From Muribaculaceae bacterium (GTDB lineage Bacteria; Bacteroidota; Bacteroidia; Bacteroidales; Muribaculaceae), in assembly GCA_023667015.1 (NCBI GenBank), contig JAMPAX010000001.1:729151-793150 (forward strand): DNA of 64,000 nucleotides, read 5' to 3'. Position numbers and translations under genes: made by a program. This document shows, piece after piece, positions 54,258 to 62,565 of the stretch. Each line of letters begins with the position of its first letter. The first letter of the stretch is position 1. The notes beneath the pieces are model-generated. The model saw nothing but the letters and a program-made list of their open reading frames with translations. It did no database searches and was not told the DNA's origin.

Positions 54258-54851
54258 TTAGTAGTTGTCTTCCATCCGCTGGAAGTGTTGCATTGGATGT
54301 GCACATGCCGGACATTTGGCGGGCGGTTCTACTCCTTCGTAGATGTAGCCGCATACAAGGCATTGCCATTTGATGGGCTTCCCATCTTCACTCTTCCAGA
54401 CGGTGCCGTTCTCAATTCGGTCTATGAGCTTGTTAAAACGAGCCTCGTGGTGCGATTCTACGCTTGCTATTGCCCGGAACCTGCCGGCTATCTCTGTGAA
54501 GCCTTCTTCTTCAGCGATCTTTGCCGCTTTCTGATAGGCGTCTACTCCCTCTACTTGCTCTTCATGTGCGGCTATCTTGAGGTTGTCTACGGTCTTGCCG
54601 ATGACGCCAAGGTCTACCTCTACCGCTCCGGGGGTGATGGCGTTTTCCTGAAGGTATTTCAGAAAGATCTTTGCATGACGCAGTTCGTTGGCGGCTGTCT
54701 CTGCCAAAATATTGGCATACTGATAGAACCCTTCTTTCTGGGCTGCCTGTGAGTAGAATGTGTAGCGTGTCACAGCTGTGGACTCTGCTACGTATGATGC
54801 GGCCAGAATCTTTTCTGTCTGTGTGCCTTTTAGTGTTTTTGTGTCTGCCAT
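54258..54851 (-). CDS. Rubrerythrin
   Basis: A 197-residue non-haem iron protein for peroxide removal in anaerobes. The ferritin-like domain has ESTAVTRYTFYSQAA, ETAANELRHAKIF, AHEEQVEGVDAYQKAA and VESHHEARF, supplying the di-iron Glu and His ligands. The C-terminal rubredoxin-like domain has CLVCGYIYEG and CPACAHPM (two CxxC). Length fits classic two-domain rubrerythrin. Divergent from recO, with a strong terminator. Confidence 0.95.
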   Translation of the reverse strand: MADTKTLKGTQTEKILAASYVAESTAVTRYTFYSQAAQKEGFYQYANILAETAANELRHAKIFLKYLQENAITPGAVEVDLGVIGKTVDNLKIAAHEEQVEGVDAYQKAAKIAEEEGFTEIAGRFRAIASVESHHEARFNKLIDRIENGTVWKSEDGKPIKWQCLVCGYIYEGVEPPAKCPACAHPMQHFQRMEDNY

Positions 54852-54926
54852 AGTTGTAAGGTATTTGGAATCTGTTTAACTTTGTTGCTACTTTCCTAAC
54901 AACACCCACTTAGAGTTGGTTCAATC

Positions 54927-55649
54927 ATGCAGGAAAAAATTTCCGGTTTCGTTATCGATATCGTCCGACATAATGATAGACACAATGTTGTGACTCTCTT
55001 CTCTCGATCTCGAGGACGAGTGGCGTTTCTTTCGCCGGTGGGGAAGGGGAGCCGCGGTGCCGGACGTGCTGCAAGAATTGCTCCGCTGGCATGGCTCGAT
55101 GCGGAGGTGAATTTTCGCCCGGGGCGTGATCTGCAGATCCTTTCCGGGGTTTCTCTCCATCGCGTGTGGCATCGTCTCTATTTCGATCCTTTGCGCACTC
55201 CTCTGGTTATTTTTATTTCAGATTTTCTAAATCGTTTGCTGAGGGTCTCGGCTCCCGATGAGTTTACTTTCGATTATATTGCTTCGTTTCTCTCGTTTCT
55301 CGACAGTACTCTTCACTCTACGGCTAATCTTCATCTCTCTTTGCTTTTGGGTTTGCTCGAGTTTATGGGTATTTCTCCTCTTTTGCAGAATTTAAAGCCG
55401 GGTCAATGGCTCGATATGAGAGCCGGCCTACCCTCAGACGTTCGACCTTCTCATCCTGACTATCTTTCCCCTTCTGACGTAGTCCGCCTACCGGATCTTA
55501 TGCGAATGCAACCGATAAATGCACATCTCTTTCGCCTGACGTCCGACCAAAGGGTTTATATCCTCAACAATCTCTTAAAATATTACCAAATCCATCTTCC
55601 GGGCATTCTCCCAATAAAATCCCTCCCAATCCTACAATCCCTATTTTAG
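54927..55649 (+). CDS. recO: DNA repair protein RecO
   Basis: A 240-residue protein that helps load RecA on single-stranded DNA. The N-terminal OB-fold runs KISGFVIDIVRHNDRHNVVTLFSRSRGRVAFL then GKGSRGAGRAARIAPL, matching Bacteroidetes RecO. The helical C-terminal domain follows (FLNRLLRVSAPDEFTFDYIAS). The zinc-binding cysteines of some bacterial RecO proteins are absent, as usual in this lineage. Single gene. Confidence 0.9.
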   Translation: MQEKISGFVIDIVRHNDRHNVVTLFSRSRGRVAFLSPVGKGSRGAGRAARIAPLAWLDAEVNFRPGRDLQILSGVSLHRVWHRLYFDPLRTPLVIFISDFLNRLLRVSAPDEFTFDYIASFLSFLDSTLHSTANLHLSLLLGLLEFMGISPLLQNLKPGQWLDMRAGLPSDVRPSHPDYLSPSDVVRLPDLMRMQPINAHLFRLTSDQRVYILNNLLKYYQIHLPGILPIKSLPILQSLF

Positions 55650-55670
55650 TAAAAAAGTAAGCAGTTTAAG

Positions 55671-55694
55671 GACGGCGAGCTTCCGGCTTGCATC
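55671..55694. repeat. REP-like word, family B copy 3
   Basis: GGCGAGCTTCCGGCTTGCA, between the convergent recO and lipoprotein genes. An A/T-flanked hairpin (AAGACCAAGC ... GCTTGGCCTT, about 55720-55745) beside it is the likely terminator. Confidence 0.55.
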
Positions 55695-55744
55695 AACCCC
55701 TCACCCCCAATAAAAAAAGACCAAGCTAATGCTTGGCCTTTTTT

Positions 55745-56320
55745 TTATTGTTGATTTCCGCTGATGACGATACTCAATACCGGACTTTGTCCTCCGGCTG
55801 TCGTGTCTTCTACTCGCGTCTCGAAGTGGATCGTCCCTTTGCCGAAGTCGTAAATCTTCACGTTGGTGGGCACCTCTTTGCCTAAGTCTTTGTATATCCT
55901 CGCTGTTATCAGCGCTTCGTCGGTTAGCTCCAAACTCTGCGTCAAATATGCACACAACTCTTCGGCAAGCAAGTCTCCGGGGCGGGTGTTGCGCAGGCTC
56001 ACTGATTGCGGACCGGCCAGTCGTACCTCCCATACTCCGGGTGCTCCCTCGGTGTCGGTATATAGCGGCTTGCCGCTACCGTCGGTCAGTATCCCCTCGT
56101 ATGTGTAAGATGCTGAGTCGAGCTCTTCTTCCATATTTATGGCATCGACGATACTCCTTACGGTCATAGCTATGTCATTGTCGGCATGCTTGGGCTCTTC
56201 AATAGCTTCTACAGTGTCTTTGACCACTGTGTCGCTGTCGATGCCGTTCTTTTCGCTATGACACCCCGTGAGGGTTACGGCAATTCCTATTGCAGATATA
56301 CAGAGTGTTTTAATTCGCAT
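55745..56320 (-). CDS. Lipoprotein, unknown function
   Basis: A 191-residue protein with a lipobox (IAVTLTGCHSEKNG) after a short signal, so it is predicted to be lipid-anchored. The mature part is acidic. It contains SASYTYEGILTDGSGKPLYTDTEGAPGVWEVRLAGP and a domain ending IYDFGKGTIHFETRVEDTT. I do not recognise the family. I start at MRIKTLCISAIG (56320), because the 17 preceding codons lie in a GC-rich hairpin. Single gene. Confidence 0.7.
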   Translation of the reverse strand: MRIKTLCISAIGIAVTLTGCHSEKNGIDSDTVVKDTVEAIEEPKHADNDIAMTVRSIVDAINMEEELDSASYTYEGILTDGSGKPLYTDTEGAPGVWEVRLAGPQSVSLRNTRPGDLLAEELCAYLTQSLELTDEALITARIYKDLGKEVPTNVKIYDFGKGTIHFETRVEDTTAGGQSPVLSIVISGNQQ

Positions 56321-56339
56321 AAAATGCTGTTTTGATGCC

Positions 56340-56360
56340 GGGGCGCGATTGGTCGCGCCC
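56340..56360. repeat. Small GC-rich palindrome
   Basis: GGGCGCGA and TCGCGCCC with a 4-nt loop, in the 60-bp gap between the POT transporter and lipoprotein genes. Similar in style to the other REP-like elements. Confidence 0.55.
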
Positions 56361-56383
56361 ACATCAACCATAAACCATCAACC

Positions 56384-56413
56384 TAACAAATTCGGACATG
56401 TCCGAATTTGTTA
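56384..56413. terminator. 30-bp perfect palindrome ending at the POT stop
   Basis: Positions 56384-56413 are fully self-complementary. The stop codon of the transporter (56411-56413 on the minus strand) forms the edge of one arm. Confidence 0.8.
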
Positions 56414-58084
56414 TTTAGTTACGCGTTCAAGCCATTTCAGCATTCCGAACATTACGCCCATCGATGCTAAGCAGAAGAAGGCAAATACGGCCCAGCATTC
56501 CCACTGATAGGGGAAGTTGTTGAGCATCGTTACGCCCAATGCGATAAACAGGTTGCCGATAGCGGTAGCTGTAAGCCAAAGTCCCTGGCAGATACCCTGC
56601 AGATGTTGAGGTGCAATCTTCGATACGAAGGAGAGACCCAGCGGGGAGATGAACAGCTCTGCGGTGGTCAGGAAGAAGTAGGTCACTATCAATACCCAAG
56701 GTCCTACACGCAGTGAGGATTTTACTGCCTCAGAGAGTCCCTTGAATTCTTCTCCTGAAGGGTAGTTGTTTGTCAACGAGATGGCTGTCAGGAATAGATA
56801 TGCACAAGCGGTGATAAACATACCTATGGCAATCTTCTTCGGTGTGGATACTTCTTTGCCGTTCTTTACGAGGGCGTTGAAGATTAGCATGATAATCGGT
56901 GTCAGGATAATTACGAAGAAGGGATTGATACATTGCCAGATTTCGGGAGCAATGGAGGCGGTGTCTACGAAGTCGCGTGCAAAGATGGAGAGTGACTGTC
57001 CGTTCTGATGGAAGGAGAACCAGAAGAATACGGCTACGCCGAGTACTGCATAGAGAGCATACATGCGTTGACGTATCTCTTTAGCGTCGGCCTGTACTTC
57101 TGCCTTGGTCTCTTTAGCGTTGTTCTCTTTCTTCACAGGGTTGGGAAGTTGCTTCTTGGTGCCGATGAAGACGAAGAGTGAGAGGAGCATGGCTACTACA
57201 GAGGCGATGAAGGAGTAGTGTACGCCGGTGTTGAAGATCTCAAGATAGTTGGTGCAGAAGGCGGCCATGTCGGTCACATGATTGCCGGCAAGCTGAGTGG
57301 CATCTGCGAGCTTCTGGAGGTTGTCCATCGATGCGCCGGTAAGGCCGTGGTTCTGGATATATTCGTGGCAGAGTCGCGGAAGGTCGGAGTTGTAGGCCAG
57401 TCCATTGGTCTTCAGGTATGCTTCGCGAAGCAGAGGTGCAATGAAGGGGGCGATAACACCGCCGATGTTTATGAATACGTAAAAAATCTGGAAGCCGGAG
57501 TCACGACGTGATTTTGCCAGTGCTAAGGCTTCGGGTCCTTTCTTGGCGGCATCGGCTTCGAAGTTGTCATACATCTGTCCTACGATTGCCTGTAGGTTGC
57601 CTTTGAATAGTCCATTGCCGGAGGCGATGAGCAGAAGGGCAAAGCATGTCAGGATAAGTACCCAGGTGGCTACATTCCCGGCATCGCCGCCGAAGACGGG
57701 AACGGCGAGTATGGCATATCCTCCGGCCATCACCAACAGTCCGGCCATGATGGTGCCTTTATAGTTCTGCAGTTTGTCGGCAATGACACCTCCCGGCAAG
57801 CTTAACACATAAATCAGGAAGTAGAAGACTGCATAAATCCAGCCGGCGGCATCATCGGAGATGCCGAACTTGGAGCAAAGGAACAGCAACAGTACCGCAT
57901 TCATGATGTAGTAGCCGAAGCGTTCACCCATGTTGGAGAGGGCTGCTGCTATAAGCCCCTTGGGATGGTGCTTATGGGCCGCTACTGCGTAATAGATGAT
58001 GAACGGCGATACTACAATGAGTACGCACACCAGCATGAGCACCATGCGGTTGTTCATCCATTGGTCTTGAAGAAATTGTATCAT
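56411..58084 (-). CDS. POT-family proton-coupled peptide transporter
   Basis: A 557-residue inner-membrane transporter with about 14 hydrophobic segments. The N-terminal GERFGYYIMNAVLLLFL holds the ExxERFxYY-type proton-coupling motif (here NMGERFGYY), and GGVIADKLQNYKGTIM fits the MFS A-loop. POT proteins import di- and tripeptides. A charged cytoplasmic loop (NPVKKENNAKETKAEVQADAKE-type) lies in the middle. No peptidase is adjacent. Its stop codon is part of a perfect palindrome. Confidence 0.93.
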   Translation of the reverse strand: MIQFLQDQWMNNRMVLMLVCVLIVVSPFIIYYAVAAHKHHPKGLIAAALSNMGERFGYYIMNAVLLLFLCSKFGISDDAAGWIYAVFYFLIYVLSLPGGVIADKLQNYKGTIMAGLLVMAGGYAILAVPVFGGDAGNVATWVLILTCFALLLIASGNGLFKGNLQAIVGQMYDNFEADAAKKGPEALALAKSRRDSGFQIFYVFINIGGVIAPFIAPLLREAYLKTNGLAYNSDLPRLCHEYIQNHGLTGASMDNLQKLADATQLAGNHVTDMAAFCTNYLEIFNTGVHYSFIASVVAMLLSLFVFIGTKKQLPNPVKKENNAKETKAEVQADAKEIRQRMYALYAVLGVAVFFWFSFHQNGQSLSIFARDFVDTASIAPEIWQCINPFFVIILTPIIMLIFNALVKNGKEVSTPKKIAIGMFITACAYLFLTAISLTNNYPSGEEFKGLSEAVKSSLRVGPWVLIVTYFFLTTAELFISPLGLSFVSKIAPQHLQGICQGLWLTATAIGNLFIALGVTMLNNFPYQWECWAVFAFFCLASMGVMFGMLKWLERVTK

Positions 58085-58130
58085 AGATTTTAAGGTTTGA
58101 TGTTTCTCATTTTATTCGAGGTAAACCCCG

Positions 58131-58160
58131 TACGTGGGGACGCACGGTCCGTGTGTCCTC
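58131..58160. repeat. REP-like palindrome, family A copy 2
   Basis: GGGGACGCACGGTCCGTGTG resembles the copies at 24682 and 63441. Lies between the transporter start and the SufE stop. Confidence 0.6.
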
Positions 58161-58167
58161 AAATTAT

Positions 58168-58599
58168 TTATTTTCCTGCTTCCGAAATGGCTTGGAATGC
58201 TATTGCATAATTTTTCATTTGTTTCACCATAGCCAACAGGCCGTTGCTACGTGTGGGGCTCAAATGGTCGCTAAGTCCAATCTTGGCAATGAAATATAGC
58301 TGCGCATCCAGTATCTCTCGCGGCGTATGGTCGGAAAGCACTCTGAGAAGCAGACTGACGATACCCTTGACTATCAGTGCATCGGAATCGGCTTCGAAAT
58401 GAATCTTCCCATCTTCAAGGTTGGCTGTGATCCATACGCGGCTCTGACAACCCTCGATGAGATTTTCCGGTGTCTTGGCACTTTCAGGTAATGGCGGGAG
58501 TGCCTGTCCCAGTTCTATTATATAAGCATATCGGTCCATCCAGTCTGTAAGGTCCGCAAACTCATCGATAATTTCGTCTTGTATCTGATCTATACTCAT
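58168..58599 (-). CDS. SufE-like sulfur acceptor protein
   Basis: A 143-residue protein of the SufE fold. It has LPPLPESAKTPENLIEGC followed by QSRVWITANL with the sulfur-accepting Cys, then ADSDALIVKGIVSLLLRVL. SufE takes sulfur from the SufS cysteine desulfurase for Fe-S cluster assembly. No suf genes are adjacent. Single gene between repeat elements. Confidence 0.92.
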   Translation of the reverse strand: MSIDQIQDEIIDEFADLTDWMDRYAYIIELGQALPPLPESAKTPENLIEGCQSRVWITANLEDGKIHFEADSDALIVKGIVSLLLRVLSDHTPREILDAQLYFIAKIGLSDHLSPTRSNGLLAMVKQMKNYAIAFQAISEAGK

Positions 58600-58660
58600 G
58601 GGTAAGTAATGATAAAGATTTTGACAAAATTAACACTTTTTTATTAATCTCCAAAAAATA

Positions 58661-58740
58661 GTTGGAAGGGCGATTTGCAATCGCCCCATACTTGCATAGG
58701 CATCCCGCCTGTAAGGGGCGATTGCAATCGACCTTCCAAC
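58661..58740. repeat. Large inverted repeat, family C
   Basis: GTTGGAAGGGCGATTTGCAA at one end and its near complement ending ACCTTCCAAC at the other form ~26-bp arms around a central spacer. A single arm recurs inside the reading frame at 63785-63811. Confidence 0.65.
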
Positions 58741-58743
58741 AAA

Positions 58744-58769
58744 AAAAAGGCGCCCGGTGGCGCCTTTTT
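58744..58769 (-). terminator. Terminator of the 1149-residue secreted protein gene
   Basis: GGCGCC stems with a CGGT loop, flanked by A and T runs, 26 bp past the stop. Functional on both strands. Confidence 0.85.
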
Positions 58770-58794
58770 ATTTGGGGTTAATTTCTTTGGGGAA

Positions 58795-61700
58795 TTATTT
58801 TACGAGTACTTTCTTGCCGTTGATGATGTAGAGACCCGGAGCAAGTGTCTTCAGTGTCTCAGCCTCAACGTTCTGGAATACGCGGATACCTGTAAGAGTG
58901 TAAACAGTGTAGAGAGCCTCGGCCTCAACGCCGTCAACACCGGTTTCCTCACCTTTGACTACTAAATTGATGGATGTCTTCGGCAGGTTGACGCGAGTGG
59001 ACTTGCCATCTACATCATCTGTCCAGTATACAAGACCACTGGAAAGTTCCAGTCTGTAGTTGCCGGGGTAAAGTGCGGTTATACCGTTCTGATATGGAGT
59101 CTTCAGTGTATAAGTCTTGCTATTATTGTCAACCTTTTTGGATGAGTATGTATTAACCAAAACTTCTGTACGGGTGTCGTCATTATAGTATAGCTTGACG
59201 CTACCGCTGATATTCCAGCTTTTGGGAGTATCTTCAAAGGTGATGGTGAATGACTCAAGATCTTTTGCTGTAACGTTGTTTGTGTCGAAAGAGAACTTGG
59301 GTTCGCGACCGGTGTTCTGCGGTGCGGACATCTTCAGGTCGTTAATCTTCACCTCTTCGTTGGCCCATTCCTTACCATTGTATACGAGGTTGTAGGAGCT
59401 TGCGGGTACTTCGAGAATAACAGCTGTATACTCGCTTGCGGGCTGCTTGGTAATCGGAGTGACAGGTGTCAGAATTACCTTGTTACCGTCGGAGGTGATG
59501 TTAAGCTTGCCTGCCTCGGTGGGGTTGGTGGATCCGAACCACAGTGTTGCCTGTGCACCTTCGTTTACAACAACGTTCTCGCAACCTTCATAAGTGAGGG
59601 TAACGGTGGGGAAGGGGTTGTAGGATCCGGCAGCGGGAGTGTAAGTATACTTCTGTACAGGTGCGTTGGCATCAATACCGCCGGTTACTGTGAAGTTGTA
59701 TTTGTATGTGCCGGGAGTATTATCAAGATTCTCGAACTCTTTCCATGTAGCGTATGTATCATCTGTCAGCTGCGTACGGAAGAAGTTCCATGGCATTTCG
59801 AGTACATAGTCGCCATTTCTCTTGATAGGTTCGAGTCCGCCATTGCGGAGGTCAAAGTAGATGTATCCGTTGCGGTAGTATGGGAGAGATCCGGCAGGTG
59901 TTGTGCCGTCAATAAGGGCGGTGCCTTCAGCGTTAATCTTCGGTGAGTTCAGCGGGAAGGTAGCTACCTGTTCCTTGTTCTTGCCGTCTACACGGTAAAG
60001 AACTGCGGAAGCGTCAGCACCCTGAATTGCGATTGCGGAAACAGCACCTAATCCGTCGTCGTCGTTCTTTGCTTCGCGGAAGGTTGTCTCGTTGAGGACG
60101 GTCTTGCTGTCGTATGGTAGGAGCTTGATGATTGAAAGTGCCTTGTCGAACACAACTGAGGCATTGTCACCGCTGGGGTCGGAAAGGCTAACCTTGGCTG
60201 TCGGGGTGAATGTACCGATACCGATAGTGTAGTTGAAGTTAGCTGCACCGAGCTTGGTGTCGCCGTCCATGAAGAAGTCTGCAGGTACTTTTACAGTGTA
60301 GAGACCATCTTCGTCGCGCATGTCGGAGCCGAAACGCAGTGTCACTGTGCCACCACCGCCGAAGCCTGCGGAGCCTTCTGATACTTCTGCAAATGCTTCA
60401 TCCTTATATGTAGCTGTTGCGGGTATTTCCATGAGAATCTTACCACCCTTCACAAGCTGAATCTTACCGGTGCAAGCGCGGTTAATCTTCAGAGCTTCAG
60501 TTGTGGTGTAAATTACTTCGTTCATGCCAAAGTCGGTCTGGGAAAGAATCATAGGTGCGTTCTCCTGCGGGAAGCTGCCGGTTACGTAGGTGCGGAAGGT
60601 GTCGCCCTCTACGAGCTTGGAGTTGATGGAGAAGTTGAAGGAGATTTCTCCCATTGTGGTGCCGTCTACCTTGAAGCTGTCTTTGCCGAAGACTACCTTA
60701 TAGGTGCCGTCTGCAAGAGCTGGAAGGTCAGGGTCAGCCTGGAAGGCGAAGGTGAAGGTGTTGTTGTTGGAGCTCCGGAGCACGAAGTTCTTGGAAATAT
60801 CTACCTTCGACTCTGTAGTTACAGTAACTGAAGCTGTGCTGAGAAGTTCTGTTGTCTGAGCGTTCGGGAAGCTGATGCTCATGTTGGTGAAGCTCTTTAC
60901 GGTCTCGTTGTTGGCCGGGAAGAGTACATAGTCTGTAGGTGATGTGTTCCCCTCAATGATAAGTGTAAGGTTCAGAGCGGGACTGTCTTTCACAGTGCCG
61001 TTAGCCATGGTCAGCTTGAACAGACCGGCCTTGAAGCTGTATACGTATGTTCCGGCTTCAGTCACGGGTGTAGGATAGTTGAAGGTCAGATGATTCTGTT
61101 TTGTATCCCATGTGCAGCGGGGCATGTTCTTGGTCGCGATTACTACGTTGTCCTTTGTAGCCGTAAACCAAGTATCATCCATCTCGTCGTTGAGATCCCA
61201 ACTTATGATGTTGCCGAAATCAAGAGCAAAGGAGCTGATCTCTTTTACTTTCGACCCGGTTGACGGGGTGAAGGTGAATGTCGGTTCAATCTCGGGAATC
61301 ACCAGTGTGCCTACTATCGCCGGGTTTGGAATCACAGTGCCGTTAGCAAGAGTGATGTCGAGGAATCCCTCGGGAATTCTGAAGGTGTATGTGCCGGGAG
61401 TTGCCAGCATGTTGCCTTGGCGGAAGCTGAACTGGAAGAACTGGTTTCTTCCGGTGCATGTCGGGTTGAGAATGATGTCTACACCGGGTGTGGAGCATGT
61501 AACGCTGCCTGCCCAATCATCGGTGGTCTCAACCTTGTTGCTGAATTTGACTTTGCTGTCTTCGGGGAATTCAACAATCCAGGAGGTAATATCATCAACT
61601 ACTGTTCCATTGGCGGGATCAAGTGTCCATTTCAGCAGGTCGTTTCCTGTCTGTCCAACTTTCTTGTAGATGGCTACAGGTTGGTTGGAGTCCTCAAGGA

Positions 61701-62244
61701 ACTGGAATTCAAACTGATTAATCTTGAACAGACCCAGAAGGTCGTGCTTGTCGCGTGAAGGGTCATTGATGTCAACGTCACCCTCAGCGAAGATGCTTGC
61801 TACAGCGGATTGGGAATCTCCGCGAGCCGCAGCCTGTGATGCTGTCAAGAATTTGATGGTCAGAGGTGTTGGATCGGAAGTGAGAGTCAGCGAACGACGT
61901 CCTACTTCTCCCGGTGCAAGATAGCCTGTCTGTGTGCCGTTGATCTGCTTGAAGGCGTAGGTATCCTTGCCTTTTACCTGTCCGGCATATTGAATTGTGA
62001 AAATCGCAGCGCCTTCAGGTGTACCCTCGATGGTGTTCCTGTCGGCGTAGGAGGCTTCTACTCCGTAGCGGGAGATTGCGCCGTCGCCACTGGTGGACAT
62101 CACCCATTTCAGATGGGGTGCGCCAATGACGTATTCTACGCCTTCTCTCAACTCTGAAGCTGAAGTGACCTTCTGCCACTGGGCGTTGGCGGTCATTGTG
62201 CCGAGCCCTACTACTGTGGCAAGTGCCAGTAATGTTTTCTTCAT
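58795..62244 (-). CDS. Giant secreted protein with Ig-like modules and sorting-tail-like end
   Basis: A 1149-residue protein with a Sec signal (MKKTLLALATVVGLGTMTANA). Residues ~22-190 form a beta-rich unit opening WQKVTSASELREGVEYVIGA. After this come several Ig-like beta-sandwich modules with repeated phrases (GTYTFRIPEGFLDITLANGT, GTYVYSFKAGLFKLTMANGT, DGTYKVVFGKDSFKVDGT), each about 100-130 residues. The last ~50 residues (ALYTVYTLTGIRVFQN, LAPGLYIINGKKVLVK) match the C-terminus of the B12-regulated surface protein and resemble type IX secretion tails. No catalytic motif seen; adhesive or structural surface role is a guess. Confidence 0.75.
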   Translation of the reverse strand: MKKTLLALATVVGLGTMTANAQWQKVTSASELREGVEYVIGAPHLKWVMSTSGDGAISRYGVEASYADRNTIEGTPEGAAIFTIQYAGQVKGKDTYAFKQINGTQTGYLAPGEVGRRSLTLTSDPTPLTIKFLTASQAAARGDSQSAVASIFAEGDVDINDPSRDKHDLLGLFKINQFEFQFLEDSNQPVAIYKKVGQTGNDLLKWTLDPANGTVVDDITSWIVEFPEDSKVKFSNKVETTDDWAGSVTCSTPGVDIILNPTCTGRNQFFQFSFRQGNMLATPGTYTFRIPEGFLDITLANGTVIPNPAIVGTLVIPEIEPTFTFTPSTGSKVKEISSFALDFGNIISWDLNDEMDDTWFTATKDNVVIATKNMPRCTWDTKQNHLTFNYPTPVTEAGTYVYSFKAGLFKLTMANGTVKDSPALNLTLIIEGNTSPTDYVLFPANNETVKSFTNMSISFPNAQTTELLSTASVTVTTESKVDISKNFVLRSSNNNTFTFAFQADPDLPALADGTYKVVFGKDSFKVDGTTMGEISFNFSINSKLVEGDTFRTYVTGSFPQENAPMILSQTDFGMNEVIYTTTEALKINRACTGKIQLVKGGKILMEIPATATYKDEAFAEVSEGSAGFGGGGTVTLRFGSDMRDEDGLYTVKVPADFFMDGDTKLGAANFNYTIGIGTFTPTAKVSLSDPSGDNASVVFDKALSIIKLLPYDSKTVLNETTFREAKNDDDGLGAVSAIAIQGADASAVLYRVDGKNKEQVATFPLNSPKINAEGTALIDGTTPAGSLPYYRNGYIYFDLRNGGLEPIKRNGDYVLEMPWNFFRTQLTDDTYATWKEFENLDNTPGTYKYNFTVTGGIDANAPVQKYTYTPAAGSYNPFPTVTLTYEGCENVVVNEGAQATLWFGSTNPTEAGKLNITSDGNKVILTPVTPITKQPASEYTAVILEVPASSYNLVYNGKEWANEEVKINDLKMSAPQNTGREPKFSFDTNNVTAKDLESFTITFEDTPKSWNISGSVKLYYNDDTRTEVLVNTYSSKKVDNNSKTYTLKTPYQNGITALYPGNYRLELSSGLVYWTDDVDGKSTRVNLPKTSINLVVKGEETGVDGVEAEALYTVYTLTGIRVFQNVEAETLKTLAPGLYIINGKKVLVK

Positions 62245-62305
62245 AAGAAAAGATGTTGGTTAATATGAATGTTTATTTGTGAAAGTATTCGTGCTTTCTT
62301 GCCAA

Positions 62306-62334
62306 CAAAGATAGACAATTTTTTTAATCAACAA
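62306..62334 (-). promoter_or_regulatory. Promoter of the 1149-residue secreted protein gene
   Basis: On the minus strand TTG (62332-62334), 18 bp, TATCTTTG (62306-62313), about 60 bp before the start codon. Confidence 0.65.
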
Positions 62335-62565
62335 AAACTTTTGTCCAATATTTTTGATTATTGTTTCCTTTTCGTCTTCACTCTCTCAGAATTTATTTCT
62401 TTGGCTTTTCGCTTTTGCCTTTCTCCTTATTCTGAATTTATTTTCTTTTTTAGTTATTTTACTCAAATATTTTAATTTTTAAAGAATTTTACTGACTGAT
62501 ATTATTTTTCTTCATTATTTTTTGCTACTTTTGCATATCCCCTTTAACTTATAATATCACGTAAA
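62335..62565. other. T-rich divergent spacer
   Basis: About 230 bp, extremely T-rich on the plus strand, no gene seen. TACTTTTG at 62526-62533 fits the -7 box of the GYF_2 gene, but a -33 TTG is lacking. Confidence 0.45.
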
